Assembly (NCBI GenBank): GCA_008704415.1
Contig: VXIS01000007.1
Location: 283,928 to 347,927 of the forward strand
DNA length: 64,000 bases
Source: Sphaerosporella brunnea
Taxonomy: Eukaryota; Ascomycota; Pezizomycetes; Pezizales; Pyronemataceae
Reading direction: 5' to 3'
In this document: piece by piece, positions 43,970 to 55,117 of the stretch
Layout: every line of letters begins with the position of its first letter
Position numbering within the stretch: position 1 is the stretch's first letter
Made by a program: the position numbers and the translations under genes
The notes under the pieces: generated by a model
Database searches by the model: none
Seen by the model: the letters and a program-made list of their open reading frames with translations, nothing else
Told to the model about the DNA's origin: nothing

Positions 43970-46562
43970 CTAGAACCCTCCAACGCCAACATCTAGTACC
44001 TTCCTCAGTGCACTTTCCCTCTGTCCGGTCTCCGCCGTGCGGCCAGTAAGGAACGGCACCACAGCGACTTTGACCGTGTCCTCCAGGAGTCCCTCAATAA
44101 CTCTACTGAGATCCTCGCCCGTCTGTTTAAAGTCCGGGTACGCATTAACCTCGAGCAGGCTGACATTCCCCTGGCCGCCGTTACCCACCACGAAGTCCAC
44201 TCCAAAGAGCTCATACGCATTCGGCAAGCACTGGAAGTGAACTCTCTGCCCCTTAGCCGCCGCCTCAAAAATTTCCTTAACAACCTCACAAATCGTCTCC
44301 CACACATTATCCAACCGTTCCTTTCCGAGCTCCTTCTCCAACTCCCAGAATAACCGCACGCTACCCACGCGCTCGCCGGTTTGTAGACAAGTGTTGGTGA
44401 GGTGTGCTGTGAGGTCTTCATTCTTCCATGGCGGGGAATATGATTTTTCGGCGAAGAGAGCGAGCATGTGTTTGTAGACGTACACCTGTAATCCGCCGAC
44501 CGCGAGGACGTATACTCGGATATGGAATTTCCTTCCATCGACGAGGAGAGGGGGGTGGATGTACTCCTGTGCGACGAAGTGGCGAAGCTGGGACGTCATT
44601 ACTCCATCTCCATCCTCTTCCTCCCCATCCTCCTCATCTTCATCGCCTGATTTTGGGTCCCAGCCTTCGAAGATCTCCGTCAACTCCTCCATGGTACTGA
44701 ACAACCGGATTCCCTGGCCACGGTCGCTCATTCCCGGCTTCAGGATCCACCACTTCCTCTCTTCAGCCGGCAGGCCCTCATTAGCAGCCAGTGACTCGCT
44801 GACTTCGTAGGCCTCCTGCAGGGCTTCATCCAGGAACTCTGCAAAATCCAGCTCAAAGTCACAGGTAGTTGGTATTGAATTAGCTAGGGCGGAGTTGGGA
44901 TGTTTTGCGATGTGGTGGCGTGCGGTTAGGGCGAGGTGATGCTTTCTTATCAAGGCTTTTCTACTGGGTGTCAGCTTGGGAGAATGGGAAATGAGGACGA
45001 GGAAAGGTACCGGATGATGTAGCTGCAGCACTGCATATTCTCTGGCAGCTCCATTACTTCTTCGAAGGGAATTTTTTCGTAGGCAGACCAGTTCAGGGCT
45101 TTTATGTTCTTTTTATCTTTTGGGAGCCCGGAAGGGTCGCAGGCTATACGGATGTTGGGGATGTATTTTTTCAGTGCGGATACGATGCGTGGTTCTACGT
45201 AGGCATCTTCGTAGTCTACGACGGCATACACGGGGGATTCATCGCCTTTGATGCTGAGGTCTTTCGAATTTGGAATGGAGGCGCTGTGTATAGAGGAAAG
45301 AAGCTACAAGTCAATAATGGAAAAGGAAAAGTTAAAGGAGAAAAGAATCCCAAACGCAGAAAGGTATGCTGTAAAGACAAGAAACGTCTATGGTAACCCA
45401 TCCAACGTCTATGCCCTTAATCACTTACAGTTTCACCTCCGTTCCGATGAGATTTTCGGCCGCATGCATGAAGTTCGCTTTGAGGGGAGTGATGCTGGAG
45501 ATATTAGTATTTGCCAATTACTGCTGCAGGACAGGATATACCTGATATGTCCCTTCCAAACCGCCCATCCATCATTTCCCGGCTCCGACTTCTCTACCGA
45601 GCCATACACATCCTGGAAGTTCGGCGCCCACTTGAACTTGAGATGTCTTATTCCCTTCTTCTCAGACTCATCATCTCCATGTTCACCCTCCTCTCTGATC
45701 TTATGCTCACTCTCCTCCGGTCCTAAATCGTCCTCCGCATCCACAGGCTCAAACGAGCTTCCGGATGACCAGTAGTTCTGCAGCATGGGGGTGTAAAGGA
45801 TCTTTGTATCCGGGCCATCGATTCCCTCAATCAAGGGAACATTGACCGAAAACAGATCCACATCCTCTGCCCAATTCTGATGGAGATGCTCCACAATCTT
45901 AACCGAGGCTTTTGAGGCGCCCTTGATGACCACCGGGTCATGATTTCGGTTGTGAAACGCATACGACAACGCAATGGCGCGTTTTCCGCAGACAGCCGCC
46001 TCCATAGCGCCGCCGATGGTTCCGGAAGAAAGCGCAAACAGCGCAGTAGAGTTTCTACCGTAATTCGGGCTATTCCACAGCCATAATAATTAGCCCACAA
46101 CAAAAAAAACAAAAGCAAAAAAAAAAAAAAAAACACGCCCTCCCCCACCCAGGAAACAAACCCAGAAACCACCAGGTCTATCTCCCCCTTCTCCTTAAAG
46201 TAATGGTGGATCCCGATCTGCGCACAGCTCGCGGGGGTCCCATCAACAAGAATCCACTCCTCGCCGCCATCCTGTCGGGGCCGACTGTGAACAGCGCCAT
46301 CATCCTGATGCAGCGTGCCCGGGCGGAAATACGTGGGCGTAACCGTCTTTCCGACCAAATGAGCTTTGCCGATCCAGCTGCGCTGCGCGTGTGGAAGGAC
46401 CACGCTGACTACGTGTCCCGCCTGTTGCAGCTCGTGCACGAAGCTATGGACATACGGCGAGGAGACTTGAGAAGGCGGGCCATCGTCGTTTACGATCTAT
46501 TTCCGTGTCAGCAAGGAATTGATGGACGAAATGAGAGGGTGTGAACACACGAGGACGTGCAT
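43970..46562 (-). CDS. PBY1: PBY1-like fusion: SurE domain plus tubulin-tyrosine-ligase domain
   Basis: A two-domain protein like yeast P-body-associated Pby1: an N-terminal SurE-type phosphatase fold and a C-terminal tubulin-tyrosine-ligase-like ATP-grasp domain. Minus-strand exons are 46562-46551, 46496-46162, 46069-45542, 45494-45429, 45283-45011 and 44960-43970; phases agree and give 734 residues (yeast 753). Exon 1 codes only MHVL; splicing creates the SurE metal site MHVLIVNDDGPPS. Later SurE motifs are RSWIGKAH, VDGTPASC and VVSGPNYGRN (rebuilt over an intron). The TTL part has YAVVDYEDAYV, SYIIRKALIRKH, WWILKPGMSDRGQGI, FHIRVYVLAVGG, LTNTCLQ and LEVNAYPDF (Mg-binding Asn). Substrate unproven; the TTL may not act on tubulin. 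Intron 2 contains a 17-A run. Confidence 0.92.
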
Positions 46563-47056
46563 TGCTGCTGCTACTGCTTGTCGTTGCTTTTGTGTGGAGG
46601 AGATTCGGCGTGGTGATCGAGTTGTTGCGGCTCCAAACGCACGGGTGCGCTATTACCCCACATTACACTCTTCACACGTGCTACTCTACTTGTAGCGGGT
46701 GAGGAGGCATGATCCAAACTACCACGACACTGCAAGAGTGCATAAGCGCACATTTCCAAGAAACAAAGAGCATCACGCGTCCCCTTCCACGTTCCTTCAA
46801 AAAACAATACAGATTGCTGTGGACACGGCCGCAGCGGTTACTTATCACTATCTAGAGTGCCCGTATATACGTATCAGCTGGACCCAGCGTGGATGTTCTG
46901 TACAGCAACGTCGAGCACCTATTGAAACTCTGCAGATCGTGTCGTTACCGATGAGTATCAGCTCTTTGAACACGAACGTGCAAGCCGCTATTGTGAATGC
47001 TATCTACTCTAGATACCCCACAGTCAGACCTGGCTATACCGAACCTCGTTATTGCG
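46563..47056. other. PBY1 promoter and start of the repeat-rich half
   Basis: About 500 bp with no gene. From here to the right edge of the window I find no intact host gene. Confidence 0.45.
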
Positions 47057-47155
47057 AATACAGTATAATCTCGATTTTAAGCAACAGTGGCTAAGTGATT
47101 GCGCCTTGTGGCGAAGTGATTGCGCCTTGTGGCAAAGTGACTTAGCCACTGGTTC
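47057..47155. mobile_element. Pogo-like transposon end with small foldback
   Basis: TA followed by CAGTATAATCTCGATTTTAA resembles the terminal repeats of pogo/Fot-type elements. Directly after it lie a 12-bp perfect inverted repeat (CAGTGGCTAAGT at 47085-47096 and its complement at 47140-47151) and two direct copies of AAGTGATTGCGCCTTGTGGC. No matching opposite end was found, so this is a fragment or a chance likeness. Confidence 0.35.
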
Positions 47156-47729
47156 CCACAACAAAAACCACCCTGTTATACCGCAAACCCACCCAAGTAC
47201 CGGGCTGGACATGCCGCTTGAAATTCTGTACCCCTGTCACCACACAAATGTTTGGTCATGCAACAGCTAACGACCAAAACATAGGGAAACCCGTAACTTC
47301 ATGAACCTGAGAAAACCCCATCGCTGCTGTGGGAGCTCACGTTTTACACGTCTCTGGAGGCCTATGCCGACAGGCACAAGTGCGGCATCCTGTGTGAGCC
47401 AACCAGCAAGCCTCCTCTTCTTAGCTAGGCGAACCACTCAATCAAGCAATTCAGCTCGCACCTCCTAAACTCGTACCCTCAAACAGCTGCCCAAGAAAAC
47501 CCACACCGGCAATAATTAATCCTTAGCCCGTTCTTTGCCCTTCCTGCTCGCAATGCTGGTTGCTTGCCCAAGCGAGACCTCGCGGAACTATCATATACCT
47601 AAGTACTTACTGTAGCAAAAAACCTGGTACGACTGCTACCGCAGTACTGACATGGAAGTTTGGCACATACCGCACTGAAACATGGTAGCACTACCGTAGA
47701 AATCCACTGGAATGTTGTATTACGGTATA

Positions 47730-47923
47730 CCGTAAAAACTCACTTAAAAGAGACCCCCCCAGATTTGGTTAGCGGCAAATAGTTGCCTTATAGGGAAACT
47801 TTTTAGATTACTAAAGAGGGTTTTTGTTTTTTACTGACTTCCTTTTGGAGACATTAAATTCCATATATGGCAATTATGTGCCGCCAAATCTGGGGGGGGG
47901 TCTTTTTAAGTGAGTTTTTACGG
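47730..47923. mobile_element. MITE with about 38-bp inverted repeats and TA duplication
   Basis: A 194-bp element. It starts CCGTAAAAACTCACTTAAAA and ends with the complementary sequence; the arms also share the GACCCCCCC/AGATTTGG part, differing by one A/G and the length of the C run. TA flanks both ends (47728-47729 and 47924-47925). No coding capacity. Its arms are unrelated to those of the MITEs at 22098 and 26727. Confidence 0.85.
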
Positions 47924-48044
47924 TACATAGAGTATGTGCAAAAGAGCAAAGGTCTACAGTGCCAGCAAAAACCTAGTCGGTTTACAATATCTCACTTAGG
48001 CACGAGCATGCCTCCGAGTTGATCCCCTTGTTTGTGTTACAATT

Positions 48045-48595
48045 CACTCAAACTCGACCCCTTGGCTGCTAAGGCACCCTCGCCTCTCGGTTCTACCAGC
48101 TTAGGCAGGACAAAGCCCCAACGGCCCCCTATCTGGCGTGGACGAACAGGAGGGTAAACGACAAGTGCTGGTTCTGCAAGAAGGCGCCGCAGCAGACATG
48201 AGAGCACCTTTTCAAGTTCTGTGCCAAGTGGCGAAAAGAGCAAGATGTGCCGTGGAAGGCGGTTGGTGAAGCCGCAATGTAAGAGGGGAAGATAGGGAGT
48301 GGGAGGAGGAAGATCCCATCAAGGTCTTGTTAGCAGATGACCGATGGCTGTGCTGGATTTCCTAGCGAACACCAAAGTTGGGGCCTGGCCTGAGATGCCA
48401 AGAATGAAATGACAATGTTTGAGTTACATCCTTTCCTATGTCAGCTACCAATTTCCTTAATTTCCCTACGTCTTCTTTCCTTTTGAGACACACCTGATTG
48501 TAGACCATTAGGGCCTAAGGGCAGTCTGCATGTACTCTCTATGTCATGGCCGCAAGCGGCTGAATACATTATGATTAAAACAAAAACAAAACAGA
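48045..48595 (+). mobile_element. 5'-truncated Tad-like LINE 3' end (copy 2)
   Basis: On the plus strand this encodes a decayed end of the LINE ORF2: DKAPTAPYLAWTNRRVNDKC, WFCKKAPQQT, a TGA where the intact copy has an Arg codon, EHLFKFCAKWRKEQ, then after more damage FLANTKVGAWPEM. The 3' UTR follows, then the hairpin GGCCGCAAGCGGC at 48547-48559 and the tail ATGATTAAAACAAAAACAAA. It is more diverged than copies 1 and 3. Confidence 0.8.
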
Positions 48596-48980
48596 CAAAT
48601 GTGTTGCAATTCATAGACTTGAATTCCAAAAAAACGCCACAAAAACGCCAAGCATCGGAGTTTTTTGGTCGACAGCGCAAACTCTCTAATGTTCGGACAC
48701 ATTGTCATCCTCCTCCTCCTCCGGGTCCATTCCTATATCTTCCTCATTTCTTCTCTTCAGATAGTAGGATTTGGAGCATCGGGGCGGCATGTTGGGTGGT
48801 TTGCAGTGGGGTGGTGAGCGTTGCACATTCGAGTAATGCCGGCCACGAGTGGTGGTCGCACACTTTCAAAGTGGGTGCGCTACCCCTCTGACCCGACTCC
48901 TAACCTACCCCTACTCTAGCTCTTCCTAGATTTTTGCTGGCGATTTGAGACGAGTTTTGGTGATGTTGTTGAGTTGTGTG
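48596..48980. other. Region between LINE fragments
   Basis: Non-coding. It includes a CTC repeat near 48708-48722. No named element. Confidence 0.4.
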
Positions 48981-49011
48981 GTTTTTATCATATTGCATTC
49001 GGCCGCTTGCA
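48981..49011 (-). repeat. Isolated LINE 3'-end motif
   Basis: This carries the tail and half of the hairpin (TTTTTATCATATTGCATTCG followed by GCCGCTTGC) found at the end of the LINE copies, without the rest of the hairpin. It is either a very short 5'-truncated insertion or a deletion remnant. Confidence 0.5.
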
Positions 49012-49972
49012 TAAAATGGGTGACTTCCCGAATAGAAAAATTATCAGCGGTTGGGCATGGCTGGCCTGTTGTGCACTCCGCGACAACGCCGTCGCGCGAC
49101 ACCACAACCACCATAAGAAACGAATCACCAAGAAATCCTACAGTGTGGTTCGATAAATATTTTGATGAAGTAACTAGCTCCAAACAGAGGAAAAACTGAG
49201 CCATCTTCGATGATGCACGGGTACGCCGACCACCTCGCCTCCATCTCTGGCCCCGCTTGACCCTGTCCTTTCTATATGCCCTTTGTGCCTTTCTGACCGT
49301 ATTGCCACTGACGCAACCAGCGGAGTGACCTCTGGTTGCTGAAACTCGGGGTCCTAATCCATCTCCACCGCAGAACTACGTGCAGCGTCCGTCACCGGTC
49401 GGATTAGGAACTCTACCACTTGTTTCACTTCGCTATCTTTGGCCTCTCTGGCATTCACATTGCACCTGACCTGCTGCTTGCCCTTTCCAGCTGTAGGCCT
49501 CTGTTTGACTTAGGATTTACACTCCTTGGGGGAGAGGGAGGGAGGGGCGGTTGTGTGCGACTCGGGCTTCTTGGAGTTGCAAACCAAGACCCAGAGAGAA
49601 CCCTTTTCATTGACGTAGAAGGTCTTCTGGCAGATCGAACCTGGTTGAGCTCCTCTAAGTGGTAACTCCATTGACTGGCCCTATCGACAGTGGTGGAAAC
49701 CAGGAGCGCTGCGAGTGGCTACAAACTGTGCCCCTCTATACTCGGCTGGGGAAAGCAAAGTTTTTTCCTATGTGTGAGAGGGCACAAGACTGGGAGGGGA
49801 CGGTTGAGAAGATCAAGTCAGCTTAGGCTACTTGCCCTTTCAACCTCACTCACCCTAACTGTTTGGAAAGCATCCGACATCCCCACCGCTCCGAGAAGCC
49901 TGCAGCCCCTTCCACACCGTGTGGAGACAACTATCATCGGTGCAGAAGATTGCATCGAGGGAGCCAACCATC
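49012..49972. other. Non-coding or decayed sequence
   Basis: Several short frames on both strands with no domain. A frame starting MVETRSA at 49690 resembles starts seen in some retroelement proteins, but nothing further supports it. Confidence 0.35.
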
Positions 49973-50410
49973 ATGGAGGAGGCTCAAGAGGGTTCGGAAG
50001 GTCAATCTCCTGAAGCACGGCTAGGAATCTGCGAAGCTGAGCTCAAGCAGGTACTATCTCGCAAAAGGCCTTCAAAATCGAGCCGAAAAATTCGCTCTAT
50101 CTTGAGGTATGCTACCCAGAAGTCCCTCCAGGAGGCACGGATAGCCCGGGAGCCCCTGCCACCTAAAGTGCGCAAAGGTAATGGTAAAGGCAAAGCAGAA
50201 GCGGCCCATCCTGCTGCTGCCAAAGGCAAGCGAAGTGCTACCAGCAACGAGAATGCCATAGTGGCGCAAGATAGCAAAGGAGAGCGAGAGGTAGATTCCC
50301 TGATGCGTAGTATGGAGGGTGGCTCTGAGATGGAGGTTGCCGAGGATGCGGCGGAGGCGGCGGAGGTGGAGAGAATTCCACGTGCTGAATCGAGTGGAAA
50401 TGCGATTTGA
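49973..50410 (+). CDS. Hypothetical basic/acidic protein, possibly repeat-derived
   Basis: A 145-codon frame from the ATG at 49973. The N-terminal third is ordinary (EARLGICEAELKQVLSRKRP, RSILRYATQKSLQEA), followed by a Lys/Gly/Ala-rich basic middle and an acidic end (MEVAEDAAEAAEVERIP). I know no family. It sits between LINE fragments with no host gene nearby, so it may be a fragment of a retroelement Gag-like ORF or chance. No intron or promoter is visible. Confidence 0.3.
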   Translation: MEEAQEGSEGQSPEARLGICEAELKQVLSRKRPSKSSRKIRSILRYATQKSLQEARIAREPLPPKVRKGNGKGKAEAAHPAAAKGKRSATSNENAIVAQDSKGEREVDSLMRSMEGGSEMEVAEDAAEAAEVERIPRAESSGNAI

Positions 50411-50837
50411 ATGGTACAGCGAAGGGCCTGTCGCAAGGACAGGCCCTAGGGAGCCACGGAGGTCGGTAAGGGGGGAGGGGGAACAGATGACCGGCCATAA
50501 AGTATCACTCACTGGGTTTCATCTTTTCTTCGGGAATTTGGAGTTGCTTCTTTCCTCTATATGCAATCACCACTCTTGCTCTTTACGCTCTCAAATTTTC
50601 AGGTTGTTCTGTGGGGTCGTGCGATATGCGTCCCTTTGATGTGGTGGCGAACCCGTCACCGCGCCTTGTGCACAACGGGCCAGTCAATGGCAGCCATGCC
50701 CAACCGGCGACGATACCTATCCGCAGGATTGGAAGTTTCGACTTGATTTTGGCGTTCTATCGTCGCCAAATAGATCGTTGCTATAGACAGGGGGGTCCCC
50801 ACCCCCTGTTCTATTCACCGGATCTATACAGCACGTA
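50411..50837. other. Non-coding, nothing recognised
   Basis: A gap of about 430 bp between the hypothetical frame and the next LINE fragment. Confidence 0.4.
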
Positions 50838-51109
50838 TATTTGTTTTATCATATTGTATTTGGCCGCTTGCGGCTATGACAGAAATAGAGACGGAGACAA
50901 TGCTACCCCTAGGCTCAAAAGTTCTACTGTGGAGCCTGCACCTCTAAAGGAAAAGGAATCACGGAACTTCGTACCAGGGTATGCGCACCAAGCAATTTAA
51001 GCCTTTGCAGGCCACATCCCAACTTGTGTGTTGCTCAAGAAAGCTATCACCGCTTTCGTACAAAATTCGTCAGACAACAGGACCATGATGGAGGTATTCA
51101 TCCCCCTTC
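50838..51109 (-). mobile_element. 5'-truncated Tad-like LINE 3' end (copy 3)
   Basis: On the minus strand the end of ORF2 can be read as LLSDEFCTKAVIAFLSNTQ, then VGMWPAKA and a stop. The 3' UTR ends in the hairpin (GCCGCAAGCGGC, about 50863-50874) and ATGATAAAACAAA. Its ORF2 end and 3' UTR resemble copy 1 (12966-13395) more than the full element, so at least two subfamilies share the hairpin. Confidence 0.75.
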
Positions 51110-51225
51110 TCTTTACAGCACGTATAGATAGTTGTTTGTTGCATAGAACATCGATCCATTCGGCCACTATAGAGCGAATACAACTGGAAAGAAACTATGC
51201 TACCCCTCAGGTACATAGCGTTGGG
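51110..51225 (-). mobile_element. Second diverged LINE 3' tail beside copy 3
   Basis: The stretch TACAGCACGTATAGATAG and then ATGCTACCCCTCAGG parallels TACAGCACGTATATTTG and ATGCTACCCCTAGG at the 3' end of copy 3 (50827-50912). The hairpin is largely lost. This looks like an older copy directly behind the younger one. Confidence 0.5.
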
Positions 51226-52785
51226 CAATGGGATTTCAGAAGAGGCAGAAACAACGCCTTCTGCCCCCTCGGTGCAAAACGGGGCGCAGATAGGCATATT
51301 ACCTAAGGAAATGGGTGAGAAACGGGTTACGCTTGGCGCGAGTAATCTTTCATGATGCTTCACCCCGAGGCGTAACAACTCCGAGTCCCCTCCAACACAA
51401 GTCATAAACTGAAGAGAAGGCACCCAAACCCAACGGAAACTTGAGGTAATCGAAAATCAAAGAACTTTCTTTTCGCCGGCACCGTGTTCTGCCATGTGCA
51501 CTTCGGGGTGTCTGCAGGCAAAATATTGGCAGATCACCTCATTTTGTCCCCAACGCTACCCTCAGGGTCACCCCTTGCGTTGTGTAGTGTGTGCATGCAA
51601 GGGCGCTCGCAAGCTGGCGCCCGGTGGTGGTAACAACCACCTTGCCATGAGTACCTCATGCTGGAGTATAAGATGCCCCTCATTTGCGGTATTGATCGTC
51701 TACAGACAAGCAACACTTTATAAGCCTCACAACCATCGCTCACTCCCGAACGCATCTATCAGAGCCCTGGCGACATCCTGATTTTCCATAGTTATCAAAC
51801 TCATATCCAAATCGTTGCTGTCTATTCCCGGGCAACGTCGGTAATTTCAAGCCTCCTAGTCTTCTGATTATCGTGTAACGGCGCAACAACACGCGGGGGG
51901 CCGAGTGAGCGGTAGGCGGAGTTACCGCCGGCCGGCCGCATGGCGAATCGCCATAGCCGCCACAGCCGCCTGTTCGGATACCTGCCCACCGCCTTCGGCC
52001 GCCCACCAACCTTATCGGCCATCTGTGCAGGCCCGGTGGGTGCGATTCCGGTAGTTAGGTGGGTGCCGCAAAGTTTTCGATCGTCGGCATCTTCAGGCCA
52101 ACCGGTGGATTGCCGGTGCGCATGCGCACGCGCAGGAGATCTTCTGCGACCGAATCTGATTCCCAGCGTCAACCCCTACCACTGCCGTGGTGGAATGGTT
52201 TGGAAAACTTACCTTCGTGGTATCTGTATTCGGGCTGGTATCGCGAGATCGAGTTCATGGAGTTGAGCATCGCCACCCGGATCCCAGTTTCGTCATTCCG
52301 CGCCCCCCTTCCTTGGGACCCGCCGGCCTCTCGTCAGCGTCAGGGTCCACACCATACATCACATGCCCCACGTGGGAGATGGGAGTTGTCGTCGACTCGT
52401 CGCCGCGCAGTCTCCGGTCGTCGTATCCCTCATAGAACCTATGCGGCGACGGAATGTGGTTATCGGATGCCCTTCGGTCATCCCGGGAGGCGGAAGCACC
52501 TGGTATATAGGCACACTGCCTCCTCGGGTGCTCTTCGTCGCCGTAGGGCCACGGCATGTAGGCATCGGGCTCCCGAGAGATCCCACTGATCTCCGGGCAT
52601 CCCGCCTCCTCGGCGTTTTCCCGTCGCCTACAACCATCTAGTCTTCGGTATCTCGGACTTTTAGGTGCTATTGTCACTTAACGCGTGGTGCCGTTCCCCT
52701 GGCAGCTTAAGTTTTGCGGTGTACCACTCCCGCGTCCTTTGGAATCGCAACTCCACAGATCCCGTTGCTAACTGAGGCTGCAGAA
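51226..52785. other. G+C-rich region with overlapping open frames, unassigned
   Basis: Long frames overlap on both strands (52059-52589 plus; 51822-52172 and 52255-52677 minus), which points to base composition rather than to a gene. None shows a family motif I know. It may be the decayed 5' part of the gene family that follows. Confidence 0.35.
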
Positions 52786-53871
52786 ATGTCTACCCCCACC
52801 ACTCAGACCAAGAAGTCCAGAATTATCCCCGGGGAAGAAGGGCGCGGCCGCAACCGACAAAGCCGCCGAGACCCCAAAGCATCGACGAAGGGGAAGGTTG
52901 TCTCTGCCGCTTACAACAAGCATTGTCGAATGGATGGCGGTTCGGCAAAGACGGCAATGCTGAGGACCGCGGTCCAAAACTTCATCGCGCAGTTTTCGAT
53001 CACCGGTGTTGGGGCTGGGGATTGGGATAGACTGCTCGACTGCATCGTCGAGAGACTGCCGGCAACGTCAGAGCACTTCAAGTTCCTTGCACAGGAATAC
53101 CAGTCCTGGACTCAGAGAGTACATAAGAAGATGGTGTCCGACTTGCCGAGATAAGGTGGCGCAGCAGGCTCTGCGAAAGGCAACCTGACCGCCCAGCTGC
53201 CCAAGGCCAACCTCCGCAAACTCCGCAAAACGACAGGGCGCTGAGCTCGAGGCTCTGCATCAAGCGTTTGGGCCCGCGACCAAGAGAGTCGCGACAGAGA
53301 CCGATTTGCGCCCCCCCCAAGACCGTAAGGATCGTGGTCGTGGACCCTGACCTTGTCTACCCCCTGGGTCGTCGCGGCCCGCAAGTTTGTTCCGAACAAC
53401 TTCCCTTGGGTGGGCCCCGGAATGAGCAGCTTTCTGCACACCCCATCGAAATGGACGCTCGGCGATCTTTACTTCGCTGTCCGTCGTTTCACCAAAGGGC
53501 GTGATCCCAGAGTCCTCTACGGGACTACGAGGGACCCGAATCCAGCACCTGGCCCGGGACCGTCAAACCCGTGGGAGAAATTGACCCTCGTTGATGACGA
53601 CCAGGCAGCCTAATGGCTGCAATCGGCGTTGACGGCGTCCCCAGTGGTGCAAGCCGTGCTGCGGAAAGTCGTGGCCGGGACTGACAGTCCCACCGCTGGA
53701 GGCACGCCCCACATAGCTGTCGCTGAGATGGATCAGACGCAGCAATACGCCATTCAGGCCCCCTACGACTCGGAAGGGGATGAAGAGGGTATGAAACGGA
53801 CTGTCAGCCGTCCTTCTAAAACGCTTGCAGGCTACGTTGCCAAGATCGAGCGTATCGGCCGTTGGATATGA
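52786..53871 (+). pseudogene. Decayed member of an unknown two-module gene family (copy 1)
   Basis: From the ATG at 52786 one frame runs 362 codons to 53871 with four internal stops (53152 TAA, 53242 TGA, 53326 TAA, 53611 TAA). Each could come from CAA or CGA by C-to-T. Module A (residues about 60-120) reads MLRTAVQNFIAQFSITGVG, then GDWDRLLDCIVERLPATSEH. A middle part has KFVPNNFPWVGPGMSSFLHT and LGDLYFAVRRFTKGRDPRVL. Module B near the end reads VLRKVVAGTDSPT and PYDSEGDEEGMKR. Both modules recur at 54694-55117, so this was a real protein family. No relation to a known domain seen. Confidence 0.6.
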
Positions 53872-54693
53872 GGAGAGAAAAGATGCTGAGGAAGATACGC
53901 CTGTAGTCTGGCAATAAGAGCCAGGAGGTCAGTGTGGACGCAGCGGAGGACGGGGACGGGACTGAGGGAGCCGCGGAAACAGTCGCAGTCAACTGGGATG
54001 ACCTGCTCTGCTGGCCCGGCGAGCCATGCTTCCGGTCTGGAATGACGGTGGAGCAGCACCACGGCGAGAAGCAAATACTACCCTAAGGTTTGTATGTTTG
54101 TTTTGTTTGTTTGTAGCCTCATCAGCAAAAAAGTAGGGTTTTCCCATGAGGCACCGGGGACTACGGAGACTTCTTCCCTACAAACCCTGCCGGCCTAACT
54201 AGGCGCCGCTACATATCATGATTCTACTAGGGCAACCGCACGCACTACATCTTACCGCGACTCCTGTCTCATGGACTGCATCGTTCTGAGCCTTCTACTT
54301 CTTGCTGGACGAATACCTCAGCGGGACTACCAAGGTCGCGCTTGATTGATCACAGACGGTGGCGGCGTGGGAACAGGGGGCACCGCCACCGGCGCGGGGC
54401 CAGCCGCCACAGGCTGGAGGCCCGTCGTCGACCAGGCCATGTGCGCCGAGCTGGCCGACCATCGTCCGCCCGACGACCCAGCGCGAGCAGTGGGACGCAA
54501 TGCGTGCACGGGCGATGGCACAGTTGATCCGGGACGGCGTGCGGAGCCCCAGCAGCCCCAGCAGCCCCAGCATCACCTGCGTGTGGTGCACCACGCCATC
54601 AACAACGAGCCAGCGCTGGCGCTACCGCGCCTGCTGGACGGCCGCGCACCCCGCGTCTGGTGACCCGCCGGCACGGCGATTAGCGAGCAATAC
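53872..54693. other. Decayed spacer between the two family copies
   Basis: G+C-rich, with overlapping frames on both strands (54295-54594 minus; 54342-54841 plus). Part of it is probably the damaged 5' portion of the next copy, but no motif is readable. Confidence 0.35.
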
Positions 54694-55117
54694 GTGCTCA
54701 AGGCCCTGCGGAAAGCCGTGGCCGGGACCGACTCCCCGACAAGTGAAGGATTCTATCATCATCTCGGCGATGCCGAGATGGAGGCCGGCGTCGACTTCAT
54801 CCACCCTCCCTACGACTCCGAGGGTGACGATTCCCAAATGAAACGGTCCGCTGGTTTCGACGCTCCTCTCTGCCGTCCAGCAGGGCCTCGTCGTCTAGAC
54901 TGCCATTGTTGCGGTCAACAAAGGGGATTGGAAAGGTTTGATGGACTGTGTGGTGCTCCGTTTACCGGCAACGTCCACCCACTTCCGTTTCTTCCGAGAC
55001 GGATACGTTGCGACCCGGACTCCAGCGGCCGTCAAGCACCGGAAGTGCATCTTGGCGTGGATCGCGGATTGTCGGGACAAGGGGCATAACAGCACCAAGA
55101 AGGCCTTGCAACCATAG
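54694..55117 (+). pseudogene. Decayed two-module family, modules B and A (copy 2)
   Basis: Module B appears in one frame (LKALRKAVAGTDSPTSEGF, PPYDSEGDDSQMKRS; 54694-54850). Module A follows in another frame (LLSAVQQGLVV, stop TAG at 54896, TAIVAVNKGDWKGLMDCVV, LRLPATSTHFRFF; about 54850-55117). Module A aligns residue for residue with copy 1 around GDW and LPATS. The TAG stands where copy 1 has Gln in the A module, as expected for CAG to TAG. The frame then meets TAG at 55115 and continues open into the large ORF at 55118, so both may once have been one gene. Confidence 0.55.

Noticed and set aside
48671..48690. CGCAAACTCTCT, equal to the Harbinger terminus end
   Set aside because: Only 12 bases match and the inner part of the terminus is absent; chance is sufficient.
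51822..52677. Overlapping frames on both strands in G+C-rich DNA
   Set aside because: Simultaneously open frames and no motif suggest composition effects; kept only as an unassigned region.
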